From Bacteroidota bacterium (lineage in GTDB: Bacteria > Bacteroidota > Bacteroidia > CAILMK01): a stretch of 63,422 nucleotides of DNA. The stretch is from contig JABDBQ010000012.1 of assembly GCA_013288555.1 (NCBI GenBank), positions 1 through 63,422 on the forward strand. Reading direction: 5' to 3'. The first letter of the stretch is position 1. The number at the start of each line of letters is the position of its first letter. The notes below the pieces were generated by a model. That model was given only the letters and a program-made list of their open reading frames with translations, was not told the DNA's origin and ran no database searches. Positions 26,099 through 35,050 of this stretch are shown piece by piece. A program made the translations under genes and the position numbers.

Positions 26099-28471
26099 TT
26101 ATTCCTGTCCGCCGCCATCATTATGCTGCGGGCGATCATTATTGTTCTGGTTGTTTTCACGTGGTGCCTCGTCTCTGCGTGGGCCATCATTGTGATTATT
26201 GCTATTGCGATTGTCATGGCCACGATCATCACGACGGTCACGGTCATAACCGCCATGCCCTCTGTCGTCTCTTCTCGGGCCGCGATCATCTCTTCTAGGT
26301 CCACGATCATCACGACGGTCATTGCTTCTCGGTGCGCGCTCACGCTCTACATATCCTTCCGGTTTTGGGAGCAATGCTTTTACAGAAAGTCTGAATTTGC
26401 CTGTTTTCTGGTCCACTTCAAGCAATTTCACATGAACTTTATCACCAGGTTTATATACGCCTTCCATGCTTGGCAGACGGTCATATGTAATTTCAGATAT
26501 ATGTAACAGACCTTCTTTTCCGGGTAAGAATTCAACAAATGCCCCGAAGTCCTGGATGGATTTCACTGTCCCGTCATATTCTGTTCCCGCTTCAGGTACG
26601 GTAATGATACCTTTAATCCAATTGATTGCGGCTTCCATGGCTGTTTTATCAGGAGATGAAACTTCTACCACTCCCATATTGTCCACCTCATCAATAGAGA
26701 TAACCGTTCCGGTTTCTCTCTGGATGGCCTGGATAACCTTACCACCGGTACCTATAATGGCGCCGATGAATTCTTTATCTACCGTGAATCTTTCAATTCT
26801 TGGTACAAATGATTTATAATCTTCTCTGGCCACAGGCTGAACTTCATTCATAATACCTAGGATGTGCAAACGACCCTGTCTTGCTTGTTCAAGGGCTTCT
26901 TCAACTACAGAATAGCTCAATCCATCTACTTTAAGGTCCATCTGGCAGGCAGTAATACCGTCTGAAGTTCCGGTAACCTTAAAGTCCATATCGCCCAGGT
27001 GATCTTCATCGCCCAGGATATCTGATAGAATTGCATATTTTCCGTTTTCACCGGAAATAAGTCCCATGGCAATACCTGAAACTGATTTCTTTAATTTAAT
27101 CCCTGCATCCAGCATGGCCAGTGTTCCTGCACAAACGGTTGCCATTGATGAAGAACCATTTGATTCCAGTACATCGGAAGTGATTCTTACCGTATAAGGA
27201 TTCACATCAATATCCGGCATTACCGGTTTCAAAGCCCGTAGGGCAAGGTTACCATGGCCCACTTCACGACGGGCAGGTGCTCGGTTTGGTTTTACTTCAC
27301 CGGTTGAAAAGCCCGGAAAGTTATAATGGAGCAGGAATTTAGAGTATCCCTGATAAAGGGCTCCATCTATCATCTGTTCATCGAGTTTGGTGCCGAGTGT
27401 TACGCTTGCCAATGCCTGCGTTTCCCCACGTTGGAACAATGCTGATCCATGAACGGTTGGCAATACATCAGTTTCGCACCAGATACCACGTATTTCGTTC
27501 AGTTTTCTTCCGTCAAGCCTGCGGCGTTCGTCAAGAACCATGTTCCTGATCTGCTCTTTTTTCAGCTTGCTGAAATATTTCTTAGCCATTGCCTTGTCGA
27601 TTTCGGTATCTTCAGGCAGGCTTTCGAGGTATGTTGTGATCAAAGCATCAAATGCTTCGCTTCTTTCATCTTTATTGGTGCCGCGCATTGCAATCTCATA
27701 GATCTGCTTTGCAAACATATCATGAACTGATTTCTTTAGTTCTTCATTTTCGGGAGCCGGTTCAACCGCAAATTTCGGCTTGCCGCATTTGGCCTGTAGT
27801 TCAAGCTGGCTGGCACATTGCTTTTTAATAGCTTCGTGAGCTACTTTAATGGCTTCCAGCATTTCAGCTTCGCTCACTTCCTGCATTTCGCCTTCTACCA
27901 TGTTTATATCGTTTGCGGAGCCGGAAACGATAATGTCAATGGTAGCACGTTCTTTGTCTTCCAGGTATGGGTTTACTACCAGCTGTCCATCAATTTTACA
28001 TACGCGAACTTCAGATATCGGCCCTTCGAAAGGGATATTGGATACAGTAAGGGCAGCAGAAGCGGCCAATCCCACCAATGAATCGGGCATTACATTCTGG
28101 TCAGCAGATAATACGCTGATCATGATCTGGGTTTCGTAGTGGTAATTGTCAGGGAACAGGGGGCGGATGGCACGGTCAACCAAACGACTGATGAGTACTT
28201 CCGTATCAGATAATCTTGTTTCTCTTTTGAAAAAACCGCCCGGGAAACGTCCGGTAGCAGCATATTTTTCCTGGTAGTCCACCGTCAGGGGCAAAAAGTC
28301 GATCCCTTCTTTAGGTGATTTTGAAGCTACAACAGTAGCAAGCAATATCGTATCGTCCATGCGAACTGTAACTGCACCGGCAGCCTGTTTGGCAAGTTTT
28401 CCTGTTTCAATAGTTATCGTACGGCCATCATCAAGGGTGATCACCTGGGAGTATACCTGTGGTTTTTCCAT
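26099..28471 (-). CDS. pnp: Polyribonucleotide nucleotidyltransferase
   Basis: PNPase, a 3'-to-5' phosphorolytic RNA exonuclease of RNA turnover. Two RNase PH domains (about 10-230 and 310-545) are seen, with GFFKRETRLSDTEVLISRLVDRA in the first and SDILGDEDHLGDMDFKVTG in the second; a KH domain (GAIIGTGGKVIQAIQ, about 565-579) and an S1 domain (VKSIQDFGAFVEFLPGKEGLLHISE, about 630-655) follow. At 790 residues it is longer than the usual 700-720 because of a C-terminal tail rich in Arg, Asp, Gly and Asn with repeats of RRDDRG. It follows rpsO, as in many bacteria. Confidence 0.97.
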   Translation of the reverse strand: MEKPQVYSQVITLDDGRTITIETGKLAKQAAGAVTVRMDDTILLATVVASKSPKEGIDFLPLTVDYQEKYAATGRFPGGFFKRETRLSDTEVLISRLVDRAIRPLFPDNYHYETQIMISVLSADQNVMPDSLVGLAASAALTVSNIPFEGPISEVRVCKIDGQLVVNPYLEDKERATIDIIVSGSANDINMVEGEMQEVSEAEMLEAIKVAHEAIKKQCASQLELQAKCGKPKFAVEPAPENEELKKSVHDMFAKQIYEIAMRGTNKDERSEAFDALITTYLESLPEDTEIDKAMAKKYFSKLKKEQIRNMVLDERRRLDGRKLNEIRGIWCETDVLPTVHGSALFQRGETQALASVTLGTKLDEQMIDGALYQGYSKFLLHYNFPGFSTGEVKPNRAPARREVGHGNLALRALKPVMPDIDVNPYTVRITSDVLESNGSSSMATVCAGTLAMLDAGIKLKKSVSGIAMGLISGENGKYAILSDILGDEDHLGDMDFKVTGTSDGITACQMDLKVDGLSYSVVEEALEQARQGRLHILGIMNEVQPVAREDYKSFVPRIERFTVDKEFIGAIIGTGGKVIQAIQRETGTVISIDEVDNMGVVEVSSPDKTAMEAAINWIKGIITVPEAGTEYDGTVKSIQDFGAFVEFLPGKEGLLHISEITYDRLPSMEGVYKPGDKVHVKLLEVDQKTGKFRLSVKALLPKPEGYVERERAPRSNDRRDDRGPRRDDRGPRRDDRGHGGYDRDRRDDRGHDNRNSNNHNDGPRRDEAPRENNQNNNDRPQHNDGGGQE
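26217..26330. repeat. Degenerate tandem repeat in the pnp tail
   Basis: Plus-strand sequence repeats cgatcatc and cacgacggtca units that encode RRDDRG-type peptides in the C-terminal tail of PNPase. The tail is probably disordered and RNA- or protein-binding. Confidence 0.6.
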
Positions 28472-28517
28472 CTGTATTGTGAAAATTAAGGAGAAGTAAA
28501 TATATGTAAAAAAGCAA

Positions 28518-28545
28518 AAAAGGCGATTACTTGTAACCGCCTTTT
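28518..28545 (-). terminator. Hairpin between rpsO and pnp
   Basis: On the minus strand AAAAGGCGGTTAC pairs with GTAATCGCCTTTT (one G-T pair) around a two-base AA loop, and then a run of T follows. It can act as an attenuating terminator between rpsO and pnp, or as an RNA-processing site. Confidence 0.75.
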
Positions 28546-28561
28546 CTCTCGATGCGAATCG

Positions 28562-28831
28562 TTATTTCCTGATTCCAAGTTTGGAGATGATCTCCCTGTA
28601 GCGGAAAATGTCTTCCTTGGTGAGGTAGTTGAGCAATCGTCTTCTCTTACCTACGAGTTTGAGCAGGCTTTGCTGTGTATTGAAATCTTTACGGTTCTTT
28701 TTCAAGTGTTCCGTAAGATGGTTGATCCTCGTTGAAAAAAGGGCGATCTGGCTTTCTGCCGAGCCCGTATCGGTTTTTGACTTACCGAATTCTGTAAAAA
28801 TCTCTTGTTTTTTCTGCGTATCCAAATACAT
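28562..28831 (-). CDS. rpsO: 30S ribosomal protein S15
   Basis: An 89-residue S15, which binds 16S rRNA early in small-subunit assembly. Conserved stretches: DTGSAESQIALFSTRI (21-36), LTEHLKKNRKDF, LLKLVGKRRRLLNYL (56-70). Length is that of the family. It is the first gene before pnp, 90 bases apart, with a terminator-like hairpin between them. A promoter candidate lies at 28871-28903. Confidence 0.98.
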   Translation of the reverse strand: MYLDTQKKQEIFTEFGKSKTDTGSAESQIALFSTRINHLTEHLKKNRKDFNTQQSLLKLVGKRRRLLNYLTKEDIFRYREIISKLGIRK

Positions 28832-28870
28832 CGCTGCGTATTGTTAGTTCTTGTCTTATTAAATAGTTTG

Positions 28871-28903
28871 CAAAGATATGGACTTTTTCCTTATAATTTG
28901 CAA
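28871..28903 (-). promoter_or_regulatory. Candidate promoter of rpsO
   Basis: On the minus strand a TTG (28901-28903) lies 22 bases before TATCTTTG (28871-28878), matching the Bacteroidota TTG / TANNTTTG promoter with a slightly long spacer. The -7 element ends 39 bases before the rpsO ATG. Confidence 0.55.
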
Positions 28904-29193
28904 CCTGCTGCGAAAGTTTTGGGAATCGTTATCAAATAATCTGCAAACCGCCGGTCGTATTGTCTTACTGTTGGATAAAATAACATATTGGTATTGTAGA
29001 GACAGGGCAGTACCCTGTCTCCTAAGGTTTGTATTTCGAAATAGAATATGGTTTGATGGAGGAGACAAGGCATTGCCTTGTCTCTACAATGGATATTCGC
29101 AATGGCTGATTTTTCCTATTATAAACACAGGAAATAACGTTATATCATGTTTAGCCCTGCCCGTCTGCAGGCAAGGCGCACAGGGTAGCTGGG
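28904..29193. other. Intergenic region with composite palindrome
   Basis: No gene seen. Apart from the composite palindromic element at 28993-29090, it holds a further imperfect GC-rich inverted repeat near 29156-29190 (ccctgcccg ... gcaggcaagg), just behind the stop of the cytochrome-like gene, which might act as its terminator. Confidence 0.5.
28993..29090. repeat. Composite palindromic element, 98 bp
   Basis: Outer arms attgtagagacagggca (28993-29009) and tgccttgtctctacaat (29074-29090) are inverted repeats with one mismatch in 17. Each end also folds on itself: GAGACAGGG/CCCTGTCTC on the left and GAGACAAGGCA/TGCCTTGTCTC on the right. The four-arm plan is the same as in the element inside the WbqC-family gene, but the sequence differs. 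It has the size of a small non-autonomous repeat. Confidence 0.75.
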
Positions 29194-29889
29194 TCAGTTA
29201 TTCTTAGCCCCTTCTTTGATCCACTGACGGAATTTGCTGATATTACACGAGGATAATGGCTGACCGTACTTGGGCATTGCAGATAGTTTTCCGGTAATAC
29301 CACCTATGAGTTGACCATTGTTTGCCACTGTCAAAACCCCGTTGTAATTGTCAAGATTTACACTTCCCGAAGAAGTAGAAGCATTGTGGCATCCTTTGCA
29401 ATAGTTATTGATAACAGGTACAAGAGAAGCGCTAAATGAAACATTCATCGTGTCGCAGGGGCCGCCACCATCGTTGCAGGTATTGTTTTTTGCTCCTTGT
29501 GTGATCCATTTATTAAATGCGTCCAGTTGCGCCTGGGATAAAGGGCCTGCCGGAGGCATAATATCATCTAAACCAATCATGTTCCTATACAAGCGGCTTC
29601 CGGTTGGGTTGCCCGGTGAGACGTATTTTATTATTTGGCTATAGCTCGTTAGGTTCAACCCTTCAGCATGTGTTATAGCATCGTGACAACCTGTCATTGC
29701 ACAATTTGAAACAATCAATGGAAGGATGGTATTTGTAAAATAGATTGTATCAGGACTACATATAGCTACGGGATGGGTTGTATCAACTATAGGTTTTAAG
29801 GCTGGAACAATATCGGGTTTGTGTTCGCATGTACTCAATAAAACCACAACCAAAACTGCACTCAAATAAAAAATTAATGCCTTTTTCAT
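29194..29889 (-). CDS. Cytochrome c-like lipoprotein
   Basis: A 231-residue exported protein. The N-terminus MKKALIFYLSAVLVVVLLSTC ends in a lipobox cysteine (residue 21), so a membrane-anchored lipoprotein is likely. Two similar halves follow. The first has NCAMTGCHDA, which is CX4CH rather than the standard CX2CH; the second has a normal NYCKGCHNA. Each is followed by a methionine that could be a haem ligand (DIMPPAG; SAMPKYG). Similar proteins of Bacteroidota and Planctomycetota are described as cytochrome c-like or planctomycete-type. Whether the first site binds haem is unsure. Confidence 0.75.
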   Translation of the reverse strand: MKKALIFYLSAVLVVVLLSTCEHKPDIVPALKPIVDTTHPVAICSPDTIYFTNTILPLIVSNCAMTGCHDAITHAEGLNLTSYSQIIKYVSPGNPTGSRLYRNMIGLDDIMPPAGPLSQAQLDAFNKWITQGAKNNTCNDGGGPCDTMNVSFSASLVPVINNYCKGCHNASTSSGSVNLDNYNGVLTVANNGQLIGGITGKLSAMPKYGQPLSSCNISKFRQWIKEGAKNN

Positions 29890-30100
29890 TTTGCTCTTGT
29901 TTACTGATTCATCTATTGATTAACAGAAAACAAAGTTCGATGCTGAAAACATATTAAGGTATGATATTCATCATATTAAAGAATGCTATTTGCCAATAAC
30001 AGACAACAAAATCAAGCAGATTTAATATCTCACAGGTTATCCGGTTAACCTGAAATGATTTTATATGGGAAACAAATGTCGACGAATCTAAACGACCTGA

Positions 30101-30865
30101 TTATTTATCCTGAGGAACGTCAAACTTATCCTTCAAATGAATGAGCCATAAAATGCCCAATACGATTGCCCCGGCTAATAATAAAAATGAAAAATAGTAA
30201 ACCAACCAGGCCGCAAACGCCAGGGCAACTACGCCAGCCAGCAAAAATATAAGAGCAAAATCCCCATAAGACATTCCCCATGGTGCTGAATTATTTTTAT
30301 TTCGAAGCCAGAAGAAAAATGCGGCTATACCTGCAATAAAAAGTACAAGACATAATACGGCTACACCTACAGTAAGTAATAGTGCCGGATTGATCAATGC
30401 TACGGCTATGATCACCAATGCGCCAAAAACCATAAAAAATGAAGAAACTTGCCCATAATCAGGCGGGGTTTTGTCTTTGATACTGCATATATGGGATTCA
30501 AATGCAGGGTTATAGATGATCCGGGTTATCGTTTTTGCCTGATTTTGAACCCTTGCATATGCGATACCAGTAAAAGCATTTTTCTGTATTTGAGGCTGTA
30601 TAATTCTTTCCTTCAATGAAATATTTGTACATACCAGCATAGATTTTGGATCAAATATAGCTTCTAGGCCCGGTGCTTTAGGCTCTATTCGCTCAAGACC
30701 GTTCGTGGAGGTCTGGTTTACCTGCGAAAAATGGTTGGATAGCACCTGGCTGGTTTCTAATCGATCCGGAATTTTGGAAGATAACCTGTTATCTTCCTTC
30801 ATTGTATTACAGGAAGTCAAAATCAATGATGAAAGTGTGAGCGTGAAAAAGAGATTTTTATACAT
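30101..30865 (-). CDS. Hypothetical membrane lipoprotein
   Basis: Not recognised. From the ATG at 30865 (254 residues) the protein starts MYKNLFFTLTLSSLILTSC, a signal peptide with lipobox cysteine; starting further upstream would bury it. After a polar region of about 110 residues come at least four hydrophobic helices: FFMVFGALVIIAVALI, LLLTVGVAVLCLVLFIAGIAAFFFW, FALIFLLAGVVALAFAAWLVYYF and LLLAGAIVLGILWLI. This mix of lipid anchor and polytopic tail is seen in Bacteroidota proteins of unknown role. Confidence 0.65.
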   Translation of the reverse strand: MYKNLFFTLTLSSLILTSCNTMKEDNRLSSKIPDRLETSQVLSNHFSQVNQTSTNGLERIEPKAPGLEAIFDPKSMLVCTNISLKERIIQPQIQKNAFTGIAYARVQNQAKTITRIIYNPAFESHICSIKDKTPPDYGQVSSFFMVFGALVIIAVALINPALLLTVGVAVLCLVLFIAGIAAFFFWLRNKNNSAPWGMSYGDFALIFLLAGVVALAFAAWLVYYFSFLLLAGAIVLGILWLIHLKDKFDVPQDK

Positions 30866-31133
30866 GTTTGGAATTGAAATTGAGGTGTCAAATTTAGTGC
30901 AGAAATATAAGAACCATTGATGTGGGACCTCATAAACAAGACATGTCATAAAAAAAGCTGAAGAACTAACCCTTTATTATAGAAAATACATCTTTTATTT
31001 CTCAAGAGGGATATTGTATTTTGAAGCAGTATAGATATTTGAGTAAATCAATCAGGATTGAGAATTAGTTGATTATTCTATTTATAATGAAATATTTACA
31101 TAGGTTCAGGCTTCATGTACCGCTTCTTTTTTA

Positions 31134-31163
31134 TTGTATTTTCGATGGATTCTATTATCTTTG
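31134..31163 (+). promoter_or_regulatory. Promoter of accA
   Basis: TTG at 31134-31136 and TATCTTTG at 31156-31163 are 19 bases apart, a textbook Bacteroidota -33/-7 pair. The -7 element ends 21 bases before the accA ATG, giving a very short leader and supporting the start at 31185. Confidence 0.75.
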
Positions 31164-31184
31164 TTCTCCAATTATTTCGAAAAC

Positions 31185-32138
31185 ATGGTTGTATTAGATT
31201 TTGAAAAGGAAGTTTACGAGCTTGAAAAACAGTTGGAAAAGGCCAGGGAATCCTCTGAAAAAGGTGTTCAGAATGGCACTAAAAACCAAACCCTTGACGA
31301 ATTTGCTTCATCCATAGAAAAACTAAAAAAAGAACTCTACAGCAACCTCAACGGCTGGCAAAAAGTTCAGATTTCCCGCCATCCGGAACGTCCTTATACG
31401 CTGGATTATATCCAGAATATTACACAGAACTTTATCGAATTGCATGGTGACCGGAATGTAAAAGACGACAAAGCCATGATAGGGGGGTTCGCGTCAATTG
31501 ACGGACAATCAGTGATGGTGATCGGGCAGCAAAAGGGGCGGAACACCAAGGACAGGCAGTTCCGAAATTTCGGGATGCCTAATCCTGAAGGCTATCGTAA
31601 AGCTTTGCGACTTATGAAACTGGCCGAAAAGTTTAACAAACCTATTGTTACCTTTATTGACACCCCGGGCGCTTTCCCCGGCCTTGAAGCTGAAGAACGC
31701 GGGCAGGGTGAAGCCATTGCCATGAACCTGAGAGAAATGGCGGTACTTAAAGTTCCTGTTATCTGTATCATTATTGGCGAAGGCGCGTCTGGTGGTGCAC
31801 TTGGTATAGGGGTGGGAGATAAAGTACTTATGCTGGAATATACCTGGTATTCCGTTATTTCGCCGGAATCGTGCTCTTCTATATTATGGCGTTCCTGGGA
31901 TTATAAAGAACAGGCTGCAGAAGCACTTCAGCTTACTTCTGATAAAATGCTCAAACAAGGTCTCATTGATGGCATCATCAGGGAACCTCTGGGCGGCGCT
32001 CATAACGATCCTGAAAAAACCTTCAGTAGCGTGAAAATGGAAATTAAAAAGCATCTCAAAGAACTCATCCCTATGGATCCTGAAACCAGGATCATGCAGC
32101 GGATCGATAAATTCGCCAACATGGGGGTTTATGCCTGA
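31185..32138 (+). CDS. accA: Acetyl-CoA carboxylase carboxyltransferase, alpha subunit
   Basis: The alpha subunit transfers the carboxyl group from carboxybiotin to acetyl-CoA with AccD, the first step of fatty acid synthesis. At 317 residues from the ATG at 31185 it has normal length; a longer reading from upstream would pass through the promoter. The N-terminal [18 protein letters not shown] helix is typical. The core motifs are [28 protein letters not shown] and [18 protein letters not shown]. Its TGA overlaps the ATG of the following methyltransferase by 1 base. Confidence 0.96.
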   Translation: MVVLDFEKEVYELEKQLEKARESSEKGVQNGTKNQTLDEFASSIEKLKKELYSNLNGWQKVQISRHPERPYTLDYIQNITQNFIELHGDRNVKDDKAMIGGFASIDGQSVMVIGQQKGRNTKDRQFRNFGMPNPEGYRKALRLMKLAEKFNKPIVTFIDTPGAFPGLEAEERGQGEAIAMNLREMAVLKVPVICIIIGEGASGGALGIGVGDKVLMLEYTWYSVISPESCSSILWRSWDYKEQAAEALQLTSDKMLKQGLIDGIIREPLGGAHNDPEKTFSSVKMEIKKHLKELIPMDPETRIMQRIDKFANMGVYA

Positions 32139-32950
32139 TGCCCTCCTTTAATCCAGGACTTGTTTTAAGGTATCTTTTATCCGCTGTAAGTTATTATCCA
32201 CGTACCACAGTGGCTTTGTTCACTGGTGGCACTGCAGATAAGATTGATAAAGCCATAGGCTCCCATTTTAAGAACAGCTTTTCCAGTTTAGAAAAAGCAG
32301 ACATCTCAGCCATTGAAAGCATTCGAAAAACATTGCTGCGAAGTCCTGAAGTAATATCCGTTACAGAATTTGGACGGGGATCTAATATTCTTCCCAAAAC
32401 TGCAAGTACTGAGAAAATCAGTGATATATGCAGTATTATGAGTAAAACGGAAAGTGAGTGCCATTTCCTTTATTCCCTGATTAAAACCATTAAACCTACA
32501 CATTGTATGGAGCTTGGCACCTGCCTCGGTATTTCTACAGCTTATATAGGAATGGCGCTCAGGCATAACGGGCATGGCACGCTTACGAGTTTTGAAGGTT
32601 CTCCTGAAAGGGCAAAAATTGCAACACAAAATATTAAAGAACTGGGCCTTGAAAACAATGTGAGCCTGGTTCAAGGCAAGTTTCAGGATGTGCTCCCTGA
32701 ATATTTACAAAAGACCACCGGTCTCGATTTCGCCTTTATTGACGGGCATCACCAGGAAGAAGCAACACTGCATTATTTCAAAATGATACTCCCTAAATTT
32801 GTCAAGGGAGGCATCATTATTTTTGATGATATTTTCTGGTCAACCGGAATGAACCGGGCCTGGAAAACCATTAAAACCCATCCAAATGTCACTGATTCAT
32901 TTGTTTTTAAAGGAATGGGGATAATACAATTAGAAGGCGTAAGGGATTAG
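32138..32950 (+). CDS. SAM-dependent methyltransferase (O-methyltransferase-like)
   Basis: A 270-residue protein whose C-terminal 170 residues form a class I methyltransferase: MELGTCLGISTAYIG (motif I, about 123-137), TSFEGSPERAKIA (end of strand 2) and FAFIDGHHQEEATLHYF (motif IV). The DGHH form is usual in methyltransferase family 24-like proteins. The N-terminal 100 residues are a helical extension with VSYYPRTTVAL. It is coupled to accA by a 1-base overlap. No obvious link between the two functions is known. Confidence 0.8.
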   Translation: MPSFNPGLVLRYLLSAVSYYPRTTVALFTGGTADKIDKAIGSHFKNSFSSLEKADISAIESIRKTLLRSPEVISVTEFGRGSNILPKTASTEKISDICSIMSKTESECHFLYSLIKTIKPTHCMELGTCLGISTAYIGMALRHNGHGTLTSFEGSPERAKIATQNIKELGLENNVSLVQGKFQDVLPEYLQKTTGLDFAFIDGHHQEEATLHYFKMILPKFVKGGIIIFDDIFWSTGMNRAWKTIKTHPNVTDSFVFKGMGIIQLEGVRD

Positions 32951-33001
32951 TAAAATACGAAAATAATTTACAAGTTCCTCTCACTTCTCACCTCTCACCA
33001 A

Positions 33002-34411
33002 TTACTTCTTACTCTCCACCGGGTATCCTGCCGCCTTCCATGCAGTCATTCCGCCAAAAACATTATATACATTTTCATATCCATGTTGCAATAGTACACT
33101 CGCAGCCAGGCTTGATCTTGAACCACCGCCACAGATACAGAAAATAGCATCTTCTTTTCCGGGCAGGTCTTTGAGCCGCTTCGTAACATAGCCCAGGTAA
33201 ATATGTTTTGCACCTTTTACATGGCCTTCTTCAAATTCGCTATCACTCCTCACATCTATTACGGTCATCTTTTCGCCGAACTCTGCAAGGTCTTTCATCG
33301 CATGTACAGATGCCTGCGGCAGGTCCTGAAAATCATTACCCCTGTTTACCCAGGATGAAAAATTCGGGGCAAGATATCCAGTTACATTGTCAAGCCCTAC
33401 GCGTACAAGGTCACGGACATACCCTTTCAGTTTGGATTCATCATCAAGAACCAGGTAAATAGGCCTGTCATAAGGAATAAACCATGCTCCCCAGAAACCC
33501 AGCTGGTCACCCATACCGATGTTTAATGCCTGTTCTATATGGCCACCGCCATATGTGAGCGGGTGACGAACGTCTATTATAGCTTCCTTTTTTTCTACGA
33601 TCTTTAAAAATTCTTCCGGGCTCAACGGTTGAGGGTCAGGCAATCCCTTAAGACTATCAGCTCCTTCGGAATTGATGCGTTTCATGCGAAGGTAGTATTC
33701 CGGGAATGGGGGAACAGTACCCAGAATCCTGTCAACAAACTCCGCTTCGCTCAGGTTTTGCAAATAGGGATTGAACATACGTTCATCGCTCATTACAGAT
33801 GACAATGCTTTGCTCATCCCCGCACCACAAAGGGAACCGGCACCATGTGCAGGATATATTTTGAGAGCATCAGGCAGGTTTTTTAGCTTTTCTGTAACAG
33901 AATGAAACTGCATTTTAGCCAGGGGCAACTTATCATCATCACCGAGGAGATCAGGCCTTCCTACAGAACCTATAAACAAAAAATCACCCGAAAACAATGC
34001 TTCCGGATCAGCCCCCGGGGTTTCGTGGTCATAAACGAGGAAAGAAATATGCTCAGGTGTATGGCCTGGTGTATGCAAAACTTCAATTTTTACTTTGCCT
34101 ACATGGTACACATCGCCATCTTTAACAGGTGTATGTGGAAACTGATAGACAAACTTTTGCCCCTCATCATAGGAAGACAGCAGCAGTTCGGCACCGGTAA
34201 TCTCGCCAAGTTCCTTTGCTCCCGAGGCGAAATCCGCATGAATATGAGTTTCAAGGATGTATTTTATTTTCAGGCCATGCGCAGCAGCATACGATAAATA
34301 GGTTTGCACATCCCTTTCAGGATCTATAATGGCAATTTCACCGCCAGTGGCATCGCCGATGGCATAAGAAAAATGAGATAAGCCCTTTGCTTCAAATTGA
34401 TGTAAAATCAT
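33002..34411 (-). CDS. Persulfide-dioxygenase-like metallo-hydrolase with two rhodanese domains
   Basis: A 469-residue protein. N-terminal metallo-beta-lactamase fold (1-240) with the ETHIHADFASGAKEL motif of the ETHE1/SdoA-like group, HTPGHTPEHIS and SGDFLFIGSVGRPDL. Two rhodanese domains follow (about 260-350 and 370-465). The first has IIDVRHPLTY but no catalytic Cys in the loop (YLVLDDESK). The second has the active loop CICGGGSRSS. It probably oxidises or transfers persulfide sulfur in sulfide detoxification; glutathione or another thiol acceptor is not known. Confidence 0.88.
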   Translation of the reverse strand: MILHQFEAKGLSHFSYAIGDATGGEIAIIDPERDVQTYLSYAAAHGLKIKYILETHIHADFASGAKELGEITGAELLLSSYDEGQKFVYQFPHTPVKDGDVYHVGKVKIEVLHTPGHTPEHISFLVYDHETPGADPEALFSGDFLFIGSVGRPDLLGDDDKLPLAKMQFHSVTEKLKNLPDALKIYPAHGAGSLCGAGMSKALSSVMSDERMFNPYLQNLSEAEFVDRILGTVPPFPEYYLRMKRINSEGADSLKGLPDPQPLSPEEFLKIVEKKEAIIDVRHPLTYGGGHIEQALNIGMGDQLGFWGAWFIPYDRPIYLVLDDESKLKGYVRDLVRVGLDNVTGYLAPNFSSWVNRGNDFQDLPQASVHAMKDLAEFGEKMTVIDVRSDSEFEEGHVKGAKHIYLGYVTKRLKDLPGKEDAIFCICGGGSRSSLAASVLLQHGYENVYNVFGGMTAWKAAGYPVESKK

Positions 34412-34499
34412 CTTAATTTTGTTTCATTATTTGGAACTGCGAATATCCGAATAAGCACGGAACCGGAAACAACTTTTTTACTTTAAAAATAACAATAGC

Positions 34500-34865
34500 A
34501 TGGAGCATAAAAGCATCGAAAGCCTGCACGAAGATCATTACGAATGGATGCAGGAAGTAACCAACTGGCATAATGAACTTATCTATTTCAGCCGCGTTTT
34601 GATCCGATTGGTGGAAGGCATAAAACTGGGCCCTGATACAGAAAAAATGGAGGAATTTCAAAGCAGGTTCGATAATATGCAGGAGGAATTTGATAAAATG
34701 GCCAAAAATATCACTGCACATGACAAATCGCTGGCAGATGTGCAAAGCGATCATAAACTGCAGCAACACCAGGAAATGGACAAGCAGGTAAAAGCTTTCA
34801 AAACCAAATTTAACGAACTCAAAAACGAGTTCTATAAATTTGAAGAGAAGTTTATCTACGAATAA
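34500..34865 (+). CDS. Hypothetical helical protein
   Basis: Not recognised. A 121-residue, highly charged, almost wholly helical protein. The N-terminal SLHEDHYEWMQEVTNWHNEL (about 8-27) has regularly spaced His and Glu that could bind metal; the rest reads as a coiled coil with a HDKSLADVQSDHKLQQHQEM middle. It is divergent from the persulfide-dioxygenase-like gene, 88 bases apart, so the two may share a regulated promoter region. The gene on the opposite strand here is a reading-frame shadow across the tRNA. Confidence 0.7.
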   Translation: MEHKSIESLHEDHYEWMQEVTNWHNELIYFSRVLIRLVEGIKLGPDTEKMEEFQSRFDNMQEEFDKMAKNITAHDKSLADVQSDHKLQQHQEMDKQVKAFKTKFNELKNEFYKFEEKFIYE

Positions 34866-34968
34866 GGAGAAATGAATTTTTGAAAACTCTTTTTTTGTCG
34901 CCTCATCCTGATTCCTTCTCCAGAGGGAGAAGGTAATTGGTAAGTTTTCAAAGGTTAATGGTAAAAAG

Positions 34969-35050
34969 TGCGGATGGTGGGACTCGAACCCACAAGTCTT
35001 GCGACACACGCCTCTGAAACGTGCGTGTCTACCAATTTCACCACATCCGC
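34969..35050 (-). tRNA. tRNA-Leu (anticodon CAG)
   Basis: Read on the minus strand: 7-bp acceptor GCGGATG/CATCCGC with discriminator A; D-arm around GGTGAAATTGGTAGACAC; anticodon stem CACGT/GCGTG with loop TTCAGAG, anticodon CAG; long variable arm GTC-GCAA-GAC; T-arm GTGGG-TTCGAGT-CCCAC. The long variable arm marks a class II tRNA. CCA is not encoded. Confidence 0.95.

Noticed and set aside
26080-26343. Open frames in the pnp tail region rich in Met, Ile, Val and Thr
   Set aside because: They are other-frame shadows of the repetitive Arg/Asp-coding tail of PNPase.
30866-30949. Upstream start for the 30101 membrane lipoprotein
   Set aside because: It would put 28 residues in front of a clear signal peptide and lipobox.
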